NCBI GenBank assembly: GCA_963747535.1
Contig: CAVVFX010000025.1
Coordinates: 372,001 to 436,000 of the forward strand
Direction of reading: 5' to 3'
DNA from: CAVVFX01 sp963747535
Lineage (GTDB): Bacteria > Acidobacteriota > Terriglobia > Bryobacterales > Bryobacteraceae
DNA: 64,000 nt
A program made the translations under genes and the position numbers. Below are positions 44,901-52,362 of the stretch, piece by piece (the stretch's first letter is position 1; the number at the start of each line of letters is the position of its first letter). Below the pieces are notes generated by a model. That model searched no databases. It worked only from the letters and a program-made list of their open reading frames with translations, and was not told the DNA's origin.

Positions 44901-45227
44901 CAGACTCCAAGTCTCGCGCGGGTCTGCAACAGCGAAGGAGTAGCGGGGTTCCAGGAAAAAGTACGCTGTGAGAGGCACGCTAAGTAGAGTGGCGAATACC
45001 CCCGGCCCGAGCCCCCCGATTCGCGCGGACGCCACAATGGCGATCAGGAATGTGAACAGCACCTGCCCGGAACCGACCACCGGATCGAGGGCGAGCCTCA
45101 CCGCCAGCGCTAAAACTACGAAAGACGCAGCGATGCCATATCGCCAGAGTCTCGAGGACCCAGCGAAATTGGTCAGATTCTCAACAGCGCCCACGAGCCT
45201 TCGGTCCCACCGGCAGGTCTCCAGCAC
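41907..45227 (-). CDS. Large membrane sensor kinase: DUF4118-like, CHASE3, multiple PAS, HisKA, HATPase
   Basis: An 1106-residue protein from GTG 45227. Hydrophobic segments at about 28-120 (YGIAASFVVLALAVRLAL, VLFTFLIAIVASARIGGLGPGVFATLLSVPLTAYFFL) resemble the DUF4118 sensor-kinase membrane module. Next come a helix near 150-165 and a CHASE3-type extracytoplasmic helical domain (HALLSDLQGAETGVRGYVLTGDESYL), then a membrane helix at about 315-335. About four PAS/PAC units follow (LRLALDAAHAGTWEWD, LRHFAEFAPVAIAMFDRD, FRTLANAIPQLCWMANADG, RRLALEAAELGAWDYR), then HisKA (SHDLRAPLRGIDGWS) and HATPase_c (NLMGNAVKFTG, DNGVGFDM, GSGIGLA). The kinase type resembles phytochrome-like kinases but lacks GAF/PHY. 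Its stop overlaps the Rcp1-like regulator. Confidence 0.9.
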   Translation of the reverse strand: MLETCRWDRRLVGAVENLTNFAGSSRLWRYGIAASFVVLALAVRLALDPVVGSGQVLFTFLIAIVASARIGGLGPGVFATLLSVPLTAYFFLEPRYSFAVADPRETWSLAALVAGGACISLLTAPPPSSLHTDATRQGDGSAVRRTLLLTSAFLVLVVLTRLLYADFEREKDRENWVRHSYQVLNAAHALLSDLQGAETGVRGYVLTGDESYLEPFQSASRDEMSARQTLRQLTSDNPGQQASMDTLDRLAKAKFFALRKAILLRREAGLDAVLAGRTGEGKRIMDESREVLRTVEEKEQLLLAERSRSAEAEAMRTRWILGTGSGSLMLLLFLAGSVIERDSRNLELGRQAIQQSEERLRLALDAAHAGTWEWDLKTNENVWSEELWELYGLQPHSRAPSYEAWREVMHPDDRANAEQVATEAARTGTELTVEFRVCGGERWLLARGRPLRDAAGHPVRYTGIVFDISVRKQTEEALQLREQDLRHFAEFAPVAIAMFDRDMRYLAASKRFREDYALGEQELAGRSHYDVFPEVPQEWREIHRRCLAGAIESHPGERFSRSDGTEQWLRWEIQPWHQLDGSIGGIVLFSEDITQQRQSEQAVRESEAQFRTLANAIPQLCWMANADGWIFWYNQRWYEYTGTTPDDMKGWGWKSVHDPAALPTVLDRWKASIATGEPFDMVFPLKGADGAFRPFLTRVMPVRDRDGEIVRWFGTNTNISEQQKTEEALRQASEQRRLALEAAELGAWDYRFQTGEVFWDDACRDMFGYRTGGQIDYDEATSRIHAEDRDGTREAVNQATAGANSGAYHHEFRVVWPDGSVHWIASHGGVRFEGEGGRGQPVRFTGVNMDITRRKEAELEIRLLNSQLEQRVRQRTSQLETANKELEAFAYSVSHDLRAPLRGIDGWSLALAEDYGSQFDERAQKYLDRVRSEAQRMGRLIDDMLQLSRVTRSEMQLVPVDLTGVAQSVADRLSAANAGRDIEFLIEPGLTALGDARLLEVALTNLMGNAVKFTGLRAQARIEFAKTGHKGQQVFHVRDNGVGFDMAYADKLFTAFQRLHRTSEFPGSGIGLATAQRVISRHAGRVWAEAQIDQGATFYFTIGEIV

Positions 45228-45586
45228 CCAAAGAAGGGAATGCTCCAGAAGTTATAGCATCCTGTACGCCAACGTACTTACAATTTGCGAAGTGCTTCGG
45301 CGAACATCAAAGCAAAAGACTTAGACGCTTCCAGCCCGAAGGCTGAAGGGGAAATTCGACCTTCATGTGCGCGTAGTAGCTCAGGCCACACAGAATGGTT
45401 GGGTGTAGATAGCGAACGTGATACAGCATCGGCCAACGTAATCTGTCCGTCAACCGTAAAGACTGTGCAGCTGTTGTCGTCTCACCCTCCTATTTTTTCT
45501 AACTAAAGAAACTTGACAATGAGACACTAATATTCAATAATGAACAACAGAGCTAGACCGAAGCTAGGAGGCGCTCAACACATCTT
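45228..45586. other. Intergenic region before dnaK, 360 bp
   Basis: Divergent gap between the large sensor kinase and dnaK. The half next to dnaK is clearly AT-rich and holds a promoter candidate. AGGAGG at 45566-45571 is the only good ribosome site, 15 bases before the dnaK ATG, and CTAG-ACCGAAG-CTAG (45553-45567) can form a small hairpin overlapping it. A short open frame in the distal half (45285-45506) has no family features. Confidence 0.5.
45513..45541 (+). promoter_or_regulatory. Candidate dnaK promoter
   Basis: TTGACA at 45513-45518, followed by the AT-rich stretch CACTAATATTCAATAATG. CAATAA or AATAAT at 16-17 bases spacing is a weak -10 match. It lies about 45 bases before dnaK. I looked for the inverted repeats used by HspR (CTTGAGT-N7-ACTCAAG) and by HrcA (CIRCE) and saw neither; CTTGACA...TTCAAT has only partial resemblance at the wrong spacing. 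Confidence 0.4.
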
Positions 45587-47500
45587 ATGGGTAAAATAAT
45601 CGGAATCGATCTAGGGACCACCAACTCGGTGGTCGCCGTTATGGAAGGCGGACAACCAACTGTTATCGCCAACCAGGAAGGAGCACGTACCACTCCGTCC
45701 GTCGTTGCCTTTACGAAGAGCGGAGAACGGCTGGTGGGCCAGGTTGCGAAACGCCAGTCTATCACCAACCCCGAAAACACTGTTTTCTCGATCAAGCGGT
45801 TCATGGGTCGCCGCTACGACGAAGTCAGCGAAGAAATGAAAATGGTCCCGTACAAAGTCATACGCGGCGACAACAACGATGTCCGCGTAGACATCAGCGG
45901 GAAAAAGTATTCGCCGCCGGAAATCTCGGCTATGATTCTCGGCAAACTGAAGGAAGCGGCCGAAGCCTATTTGGGAGAGAAGGTCACCGAAGCGGTGATC
46001 ACCGTTCCCGCCTACTTCAACGATTCACAGCGCCAGGCCACCAAGGACGCCGGAAAGATCGCGGGCCTGGATGTCAAGCGCATCATCAACGAACCGACCG
46101 CGGCAGCTCTGGCCTACGGCCTCGACAAGAAAAAGAACGAGACCATCGCTGTCTATGACTTTGGCGGCGGCACTTTCGATATCTCGATCCTCGAAGTCGG
46201 CGACGGCGTGGTGGAAGTGAAATCTACCAACGGCGACACCCATCTCGGCGGCGACAATATCGATCAGCGCATCATGGAATGGCTGATCGCTGAGTTCAAG
46301 AAGGACCAGGGCATCGATCTTTCCAAGGACCAGATGGCTCTGCAACGCTTGAAAGAAGCCTCGGAGAAAGCCAAAATGGAGCTTTCGACGCTGCTTGAAA
46401 CCGAGGTCAACCTACCCTTCATCACGGCCGACCAGACCGGCCCCAAGCACCTTGTGGTCAAGCTGACGCGGTCGCGTTTTGAACAGATGTGCGACGACAT
46501 TTTCCGCCGCGCAGTCGGACCCTGCGAGCAGGCCATCAAGGATGCCGGCGTCAGCCCGTCACAGATCGACGAAGTCGTGCTGGTTGGCGGTTCCACCCGT
46601 ATCCCGAAAATCCAGGAGATGGTGAAGAACCTGTTCGGCAAAGAGCCCAACAAAACCGTGAATCCTGACGAGGTCGTAGCCGTCGGCGCGGCTGTCCAGG
46701 GCGGCGTTCTGGGCGGAGAAGTCAAGGATGTGTTGCTCCTCGACGTCACCCCGCTCTCACTTGGAATCGAAACGTTGGGCGGCGTGTTCACCAAACTGAT
46801 CGACCGTAACACCACTATTCCGACGCGTAAGAGCGAGGTGTTCTCGACGGCCGCGGATAACCAGACTTCGGTCGAGATCAAAACTTACCAGGGCGAGCGC
46901 GCCATGGCTCGCGACAACCGGTTGCTGGGCGTGTTCCAACTCGTGGGGATTCCATCGGCGCCGCGCGGGATACCGCAAGTCGAGGTCACCTTTGACATCG
47001 ATGCCAACGGCATTCTGAACGTGACGGCGAAGGATCGTGCGACCAACAACGAGCAGAAGATCACCATCACCTCCTCCTCGGGCCTGTCCAAGGATGAAGT
47101 CGAGAAGATGGCGAAGGACGCCGAGTCCCACGCAGCCGACGACCGCAAACAGCGTGATCAGATCGAGGCCCGCAATCGGGCCGACGCGATGGTGTACAAC
47201 GTCGAGAAGACGCTCAAGGAACATCGCGATAAGGTCGGTCCCGAGGACGCCAAGAACATCGAGGACGCTCTCGAAGAGACCAAGAAGGCGATGAACGAGA
47301 ACGATCCTGTCAAGCTGAACGCCGCGACAGATAAGCTCACTACAGCGAGCCATAAGCTCGCGGAGGCGATGTACAAATCGACGTCGCAGACCGGTGGCAC
47401 TCCGCCGCCGGCCGATGGCGCTGGTAGTGGTCCGCAGCAGGAAAATAAGAAGGACGACGTAGTCGACGCCGAATTCGTGGATGTCGATGACAAGAAGTAA
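45587..47500 (+). CDS. dnaK: Chaperone protein DnaK (Hsp70)
   Basis: A 637-residue Hsp70: MGKIIGIDLGTTNSVVAV with the phosphate-binding loop, NDSQRQATKDAGKIAGLDVKRIINEPTAAALAYG, VYDFGGGTFDISILEVGDG, VVLVGGSTRIPKIQEMV, then the substrate-binding domain (LLLDVTPLSLGIETLGGVFTKLI, VEVTFDIDANGILNVTAKD) and an acidic tail ending VVDAEFVDVDDKK. The ATP-driven chaperone refolds proteins with DnaJ and GrpE. The dnaJ and hspR genes follow, while grpE is absent from the cluster. The ribosome site AGGAGG is unusually far (15 bases) from the ATG unless the small hairpin over it shortens the distance. Confidence 0.97.
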   Translation: MGKIIGIDLGTTNSVVAVMEGGQPTVIANQEGARTTPSVVAFTKSGERLVGQVAKRQSITNPENTVFSIKRFMGRRYDEVSEEMKMVPYKVIRGDNNDVRVDISGKKYSPPEISAMILGKLKEAAEAYLGEKVTEAVITVPAYFNDSQRQATKDAGKIAGLDVKRIINEPTAAALAYGLDKKKNETIAVYDFGGGTFDISILEVGDGVVEVKSTNGDTHLGGDNIDQRIMEWLIAEFKKDQGIDLSKDQMALQRLKEASEKAKMELSTLLETEVNLPFITADQTGPKHLVVKLTRSRFEQMCDDIFRRAVGPCEQAIKDAGVSPSQIDEVVLVGGSTRIPKIQEMVKNLFGKEPNKTVNPDEVVAVGAAVQGGVLGGEVKDVLLLDVTPLSLGIETLGGVFTKLIDRNTTIPTRKSEVFSTAADNQTSVEIKTYQGERAMARDNRLLGVFQLVGIPSAPRGIPQVEVTFDIDANGILNVTAKDRATNNEQKITITSSSGLSKDEVEKMAKDAESHAADDRKQRDQIEARNRADAMVYNVEKTLKEHRDKVGPEDAKNIEDALEETKKAMNENDPVKLNAATDKLTTASHKLAEAMYKSTSQTGGTPPPADGAGSGPQQENKKDDVVDAEFVDVDDKK

Positions 47501-47537
47501 CGACGAGAAGTAATGCAGGCTTGAAGTCCGTGCCTTC

Positions 47538-47564
47538 GCGCAGCGGCTCAACAGGCCGCTGCGC
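47538..47564 (+). terminator. Perfect 10-bp hairpin between dnaK and dnaJ
   Basis: GCGCAGCGGC (47538-47547) pairs perfectly with GCCGCTGCGC (47555-47564) around a 7-base loop TCAACAG. Only a weak T-run follows (CCTGTTAACTT). In a chaperone operon this could be a partial terminator or mRNA-stabilising stem that sets the DnaK:DnaJ ratio. It lies 14 bases before the dnaJ ATG, and dnaJ has no clear ribosome site. Confidence 0.65.
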
Positions 47565-47578
47565 CCTGTTAACTTAAT

Positions 47579-48784
47579 ATGCCAGCCGCGCCAAAACACG
47601 ACTATTACGACACTCTCAAGGTCCCGCGTAACGCGTCTGCGGACGATGTTCGCAAGTCGTACCGCAAACTCGCCCGAAAGTATCACCCCGACCTCAATCC
47701 CGGCGACAAAGCAGCCGAAGAACGTTTCAAGAATGTCCAGGAAGCCTACGACATTCTGAGCGACCAGAAGAAGCGCGAAATGTACGACCAGTACGGCTTC
47801 TATTCGGAAAATGGCTATCCGGGAGCTGGCCCGGGACCTGGCGCAGGAACTCAGCAGGCGCCCAACATGGATTTCGGCGGCTTCGATTTCACCGACTACT
47901 TTTCCCGGGGCGCCGGTGGGGCCGGCGCCGGTGCTGGCGCCGGGTCCGGCTCGCGCACCCGCGAAACAGGCGGCGGATTCAAGGACATCTTCTCCCAATT
48001 CTTCAAGGGCGGCGGCGAAGAGGAGCCTGCCCAGGCCGAAAAGGGCTCCGACCTGGAATACGCCCTCTCTATCGATTTCTGGCAGGCGATTCGCGGGACT
48101 CAGGCGACTATCAACGTGACCCGCCACGAAGTCTGCCCCACCTGTCACGGCCTGGGCAACAGCGCTTCCGGATCCGCCACTTGTCCCGAGTGCAGCGGCA
48201 GCGGCCACGTCACTCAGATGGCTGGCGCGATGAAGTTTAATCTCACCTGCCCCCGTTGCGGCGGAAAAGGACGCTTAAGCAAGTCCTGCCCGACCTGTCA
48301 CGGCGATGGACGCGTGTCTAAAACCGAGGTTGTCGAAGTCCGCATTCCGGCCGGTGCACAAAACGGCTCGCGTTTGCGGGTCGCCGGTAAGGGCAATGCC
48401 GGCACCATGGGTGCTCCTCCTGGCGATCTCTATATCACCACGCGAGTCGAGCCGCATCCATTTTTCAACCGCGAAGGCGATAATATATTGATCAAAGTGC
48501 CCGTAACCGTGACCGAAGCCGGACTGGGAGCCAAGATCGAAGTTCCCACCATTGAAGGGAAGGCGATCCTGAAGGTCCCACCGGGAACTCAGAACGGCCA
48601 GAAATTCCGTATGCGCGAAAAAGGCGTCTTCAATGCGCGCAAGAACCAGCACGGTGACCAGATCGTGGAGGCGGCAATCCAGGCGCCCAAAGTTCAGAAC
48701 GAAGAGACCAAGGATCTGCTCCGCAAACTCGCGGAGCTCAATCCTGAAGATCCGCGTGCGGAACTGTGGGCCCAAACGGCGTGA
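47579..48784 (+). CDS. dnaJ: Chaperone protein DnaJ
   Basis: A 401-residue type I J-protein: J-domain at 8-72 (DYYDTLKVPRNASADDVRKSYRKLARKYHPDLNPGD, with the HPD that stimulates DnaK) and a long Gly/Phe-rich linker (80-165). Four zinc-finger repeats follow (CPTCHGLG, CPECSGSG, CPRCGGKG, CPTCHGDG), then the C-terminal substrate-binding beta domains (VEVRIPAGAQNGSRLRVAGKGNAG, DGRV..., IEVPTIEGKAILKVPPGTQNGQKFRMREKG). It delivers unfolded clients to DnaK. It is in one transcript with dnaK and hspR; the start at ATG 47579 lacks a visible Shine-Dalgarno sequence, so translation may depend on coupling. Confidence 0.95.
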   Translation: MPAAPKHDYYDTLKVPRNASADDVRKSYRKLARKYHPDLNPGDKAAEERFKNVQEAYDILSDQKKREMYDQYGFYSENGYPGAGPGPGAGTQQAPNMDFGGFDFTDYFSRGAGGAGAGAGAGSGSRTRETGGGFKDIFSQFFKGGGEEEPAQAEKGSDLEYALSIDFWQAIRGTQATINVTRHEVCPTCHGLGNSASGSATCPECSGSGHVTQMAGAMKFNLTCPRCGGKGRLSKSCPTCHGDGRVSKTEVVEVRIPAGAQNGSRLRVAGKGNAGTMGAPPGDLYITTRVEPHPFFNREGDNILIKVPVTVTEAGLGAKIEVPTIEGKAILKVPPGTQNGQKFRMREKGVFNARKNQHGDQIVEAAIQAPKVQNEETKDLLRKLAELNPEDPRAELWAQTA

Positions 48785-48802
48785 GAATGTCAGAGTGAAT
48801 CA

Positions 48803-49183
<381 letters not shown>

Positions 49184-49242
49184 CGGAGCCTGCCGCAACA
49201 ACCGGATAGCGCCCTTCGCCCGCCTTGCGCCAAAATCGTAGC

Positions 49243-49914
49243 ATGCCAGGCGTCGACAGCCTCTGGACCAGCGGCTACGCGCGGCTCGGTGGCCTCCTCA
49301 CGCGTGAGGAATGCGAAGCGACCCGCGCCCTTTACTCCCAGCCAGACCTCTTCCGCAGCCGCATCGACATGGCGCGTTACCGTTTCGGACGGGGTGAATA
49401 CCAATACTTCGCTTACCCCCTTCCCGCGCGGCTCGACCAACTCCGCCATGAACTCTACACCCGCCTGGCCCCGGTGGCTACCGAATGGATGGCTGCGCTC
49501 CGCCTTCCAGCCGAATATCCCGAATCGTTAGACGCGTTCCTCGCGCAGTGTCACGCCGCCGGTCAGACACGGCCGACGCCCCTGCTTCTGCACTACGTCG
49601 CAGGCGACTTCAATCGCCTGCACCAGGATCTTTATGGCGACATCGTTTTCCCCTTCCAAGTAGTCACGTGCCTGAGCCGCCCGGACGAAGATTTTGGCGG
49701 CGGCGAACTCCTGCTGGTCGAGCAGCAACCGCGCGCTCAATCGATCGGGCACTCGATTCGCCTGGAACAAGGCGAAGCCGTGGTGATCACCACGCGATAC
49801 CGTCCGTCGAAAGGAGCGCGCGGCTATTACCGCACCAACTTCCGCCACGGGGTCAGCCCGCTGCTCTCCGGCGAACGCTTCACGTTGGGGTTGATTTTCC
49901 ACGATGCTACGTGA
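49243..49914 (+). CDS. 2OG-Fe(II) dioxygenase family protein
   Basis: From ATG 49243, 223 residues; the TTG at 49225 is less likely. A double-stranded beta-helix dioxygenase with metal ligands H127-x-D129 (RLHQDLYGDIVFPFQVVTCLS) and H202 (TNFRHGVSPLLSGERFTLGLIFHDA), with the 2-oxoglutarate Arg in GERFTL. DFGGGELLLVEQQPRAQSIGHSIRLEQGEAVVITTRYRP is typical of the bacterial Oxygenase-NA group, whose substrate is unknown to me. It follows hspR by 59 bases and may be the fourth gene of the heat-shock operon or independent. Confidence 0.82.
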   Translation: MPGVDSLWTSGYARLGGLLTREECEATRALYSQPDLFRSRIDMARYRFGRGEYQYFAYPLPARLDQLRHELYTRLAPVATEWMAALRLPAEYPESLDAFLAQCHAAGQTRPTPLLLHYVAGDFNRLHQDLYGDIVFPFQVVTCLSRPDEDFGGGELLLVEQQPRAQSIGHSIRLEQGEAVVITTRYRPSKGARGYYRTNFRHGVSPLLSGERFTLGLIFHDAT

Positions 49915-49953
49915 AGGCCATTTGCGACGTCTACTATTGAATAGGTACATCAG

Positions 49954-50628
49954 TTGAACCTACTTCTTTTCGGCGCAACCGGTATGGTCGGGCAGGGCGT
50001 TCTGCGCGAATGCCTGCTGGATTCGGACGTGCAAGTGGTAGTGACGGTGGGGCGAACCGCGACCGGCGTACAGCATCCGAAATTGCGCGAAATCGTGCAC
50101 CCCGATCTGTGGAACTACTCGTCCCTTGAAGGGGTATTGTCCGGTCTTGACGCCTGTTTCTTCTGCCTCGGAGTCTCGTCAGCGGGAATGCGGGAAGCCG
50201 AGTATAACCGCGTCACATATGGGATTGCGATTGCGGCCGCTGCAACGCTATCCCGGCTCAACCCGCAAATGACTTTCGTCTACGTTTCGGGCGCAGGCGC
50301 CGACAGTTCTGAGCAAGGCCGCGTCATGTGGGCTCGCGCGAAGGGCAAAACCGAAAATGCGTTGCTGCGCCTGCCCTTCAAAGCCGTTTATATATTTCGC
50401 CCTGGCCTAATCCAGCCCTTGCACGGAATCCGTTCCAGAACGACGTCGTACCGCGTATTATATGCGATCATCAAACCGCTGCTGCCGTTGCTGCGCCGGG
50501 CCTTTCCCGGTGCCATTCTTACCACCGGGACAATCGGCCGGGCCATGCTCGCGGTAGCCCGTCGCGGCGCCCCGAAACAGATTCTGGAAAGCAAGGATAT
50601 CAACGCGATCGCGGACGCGACAGGCTGA
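49954..50628 (+). CDS. Atypical short-chain dehydrogenase-like NAD(P)-binding protein
   Basis: A 224-residue Rossmann protein from TTG 49954: MNLLLFGATGMVGQGVLRECLLDSDVQVVVTVGR at the N-terminus, VLSGLDACFFCLGVSS, FVYVSGAGADSSEQGRVMWARAKGKTENALL with the Tyr replaced in the usual YxxxK (here MWARAKGKTE), and FRPGLIQPLHGIRS. This pattern is seen in small NmrA/epimerase-like proteins of unknown substrate, some annotated as nucleoside-diphosphate-sugar epimerases. It lies 39 bases after the dioxygenase gene. It ends facing wbaP, with a family B palindrome between. Confidence 0.75.
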   Translation: MNLLLFGATGMVGQGVLRECLLDSDVQVVVTVGRTATGVQHPKLREIVHPDLWNYSSLEGVLSGLDACFFCLGVSSAGMREAEYNRVTYGIAIAAAATLSRLNPQMTFVYVSGAGADSSEQGRVMWARAKGKTENALLRLPFKAVYIFRPGLIQPLHGIRSRTTSYRVLYAIIKPLLPLLRRAFPGAILTTGTIGRAMLAVARRGAPKQILESKDINAIADATG

Positions 50629-50664
50629 AAGCATCCACCACCGTCAGGAGCACAGGACGAGCAT

Positions 50665-50690
50665 TGGTGGCGCGGGCGGTTTCGCCTGGG
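50665..50690. repeat. Family B palindrome copy near 50.67 kb
   Basis: GGTGGCGCGGG + CGGTTTCGCC is identical over 21 bases to the inverse of the first hairpin in the 35.6-kb cluster. The stem is shorter here (GGCG-GTTT-CGCC plus flanks). It again lies between convergent genes (50628 and 50699), supporting a dispersed intergenic element. Confidence 0.7.
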
Positions 50691-50698
50691 GTCCGATT

Positions 50699-52174
50699 CT
50701 AGTAAGCGCCTTTGGACAGTAGTACTGCGCGCACGGTACGGGCCAGGATATAGAAATCCAACCACAGAGACCAGTTGCGGATATAGAAAGTGTCGAGCGA
50801 CTCCTGGACCCGCAAGTCTCCGTCGCTGCGGGCGGAGACTTGCCATAAGCCGGTCAACCCGGGCGTGACCTTAGCCCGGAATTCCCGGAACCGTTCGTCG
50901 AAGTGGTCGAGATGGTAACGAGGAAAGGGACGCGGGCCAACCAGCGTCATCTCGCCTTTGATGATATTCAGAAGCTGCGGGAGTTCGTCCAGGCTGGTGC
51001 GCCGCAAGAGAGTCCCGACCCCCGGGAGAATGCGTGGATCGTGCCTCAATTTGAGGTGGGAATCCCACTCTTCGCGCGCCGCGGGATGCTCTTCCAGGTG
51101 CTTGCGAAGGAGTTCGTCGGCATTGGGATACATGGTCCGCAGTTTCCATACCAGTATTTTCTTGCGGCCTTCGCCTTCCCTAATCTGGCTGTAAAAGGGA
51201 GAAGCGCCGGAACTTACCATCCGGATCCAGAGCGCGGCGATCGCCAGCACCGGTAGTGCGCCGATTCCCACCAGCAGCGTCATGGTCAGATCGATGCCTC
51301 GCTTGATCCACCAGTTCGCGGGGACCAGCAGGTTCTGGTGAACCTCGAGCCCCAGCACACCGCCCAAGTCCCGGCCGGTAACCCAGAGCGAGGCCAGCCC
51401 GAACAGGTTGGGAATCAGAATCATGTGTCTGAAATGCTGGGACAGGTTTTCAGTCAATCCAACCAGCTGTTGGCGCTCCAATCCAGGCATCGCAACCAGA
51501 GCGTGGCGAATTCGCGTCGAACGTGCGAGGTCGGAAGCCAAAGCCAGGGGACCGAGTACCGGCACACCGTGACAGTCTTCATGCACGGGTTGGTCGTCCG
51601 CCAGGCAGCCGACTACCTTGAGTCCGATTTCCGGATGGGCGAGTAAATTGTCGACAATCGTCTGCGCGGTCTTGCCAGCACCCAGAACCAGGACCGGAAC
51701 ACCCCACCAGGAACATGCTGAGAACTGATCGCGAACCAGGGCGCGCGTCCAAGGTACCAGAACCGCCATCAGGATTGAGGAAATAATCAGGATTCCGCGT
51801 GAATAATCCTCTGCATCTTTAGAAAAGAAGCTGGCGGAAGCCAGCATCAGGCCCACAAATGCCGTGCTCTGAACCGCTCGCCGGAACTCTTTGACCGGGC
51901 CCAGACCCGCGGCCGAATATAGCCCCTGAATCGCGTACACGATGAGGTACAAGATCAGCGATGGCCAGAACTGAAACAGATTATCGGTTGAAACGCTAGG
52001 GTTGAAGCGGGCCCAGATCATGTATCCGCCCCAACGCGAGATCGCCAGTGTCAGGATATCGGTGGCCAGCAAACAACCGGAGGTCGCCAGCGGATGCGTC
52101 GCAACATCAACTAACAGATGCTCCGAGACCGGTAACGCGACTCTTCCTAAGCGTTCTTCGACAGCGGTTCTCAT
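50699..52174 (-). CDS. Polyprenyl-phosphate hexose-1-phosphate transferase (WbaP type)
   Basis: A 491-residue protein with N-terminal membrane helices (SGCLLATDILTLAISRWGGYM, FWPSLILYLIVYAIQGLY, FVGLMLASASFF, GILIISSILMAVLVPWTRALV), a central Rossmann-like domain (WWGVPVLVLGAGKTAQTIVDNLLAHPEIGLKVVGCLADD) and the C-terminal transferase domain. The latter shows KRGIDLTMTLLVGIG, FYSQIREGEGRKKILVWKLRTMYPNAD, LRRTSLDELPQLLNIIKGEMTLVGPRPFP and LTGLWQVSARSD. It loads a sugar phosphate onto undecaprenyl phosphate, the first step of capsule, O-antigen or exopolysaccharide repeat synthesis. The central domain and helices match WbaP (galactose) rather than short PglC types; the sugar is not certain. No other polysaccharide gene is nearby. 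Confidence 0.9.
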   Translation of the reverse strand: MRTAVEERLGRVALPVSEHLLVDVATHPLATSGCLLATDILTLAISRWGGYMIWARFNPSVSTDNLFQFWPSLILYLIVYAIQGLYSAAGLGPVKEFRRAVQSTAFVGLMLASASFFSKDAEDYSRGILIISSILMAVLVPWTRALVRDQFSACSWWGVPVLVLGAGKTAQTIVDNLLAHPEIGLKVVGCLADDQPVHEDCHGVPVLGPLALASDLARSTRIRHALVAMPGLERQQLVGLTENLSQHFRHMILIPNLFGLASLWVTGRDLGGVLGLEVHQNLLVPANWWIKRGIDLTMTLLVGIGALPVLAIAALWIRMVSSGASPFYSQIREGEGRKKILVWKLRTMYPNADELLRKHLEEHPAAREEWDSHLKLRHDPRILPGVGTLLRRTSLDELPQLLNIIKGEMTLVGPRPFPRYHLDHFDERFREFRAKVTPGLTGLWQVSARSDGDLRVQESLDTFYIRNWSLWLDFYILARTVRAVLLSKGAY

Positions 52175-52322
52175 TTTTCACCAATGGGACACACTTCTGG
52201 CGTTCGAGCCAGACCGGCGCGCGATACAACCTCAATTATTTAAGTGCATTAGGCAGTCGCTTTTTCTCAGTAAAAGCGGCTCCCGCTCAAGTTCGAATTG
52301 CCCGGAGTACCGGATACTACGG

Positions 52323-52344
52323 GTGTAGCCCGATCGGGCTATAC
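52323..52344. promoter_or_regulatory. 22-bp near-perfect dyad upstream of the wbaP-type gene
   Basis: GTGTAGCCCGA / TCGGGCTATAC, 10 of 11 pairs matching, with no loop, so it looks more like a dimer-protein site than a terminator. It lies 149 bases upstream of the transferase start and 19 bases after the end of the unknown gene at 52.4 kb. No linked regulator gene was found. Confidence 0.45.
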
Positions 52345-52362
52345 CTTAGATAATTCCACGAA

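Noticed and set aside
45285..45506. 73-residue frame before dnaK
   Set aside because: No ribosome site, no motif, runs into the AT-rich promoter region.
45500..45586. HspR (HAIR) or CIRCE operator before dnaK
   Set aside because: Only CTTGA and TTCAA fragments at the wrong spacing were found; neither consensus is present.
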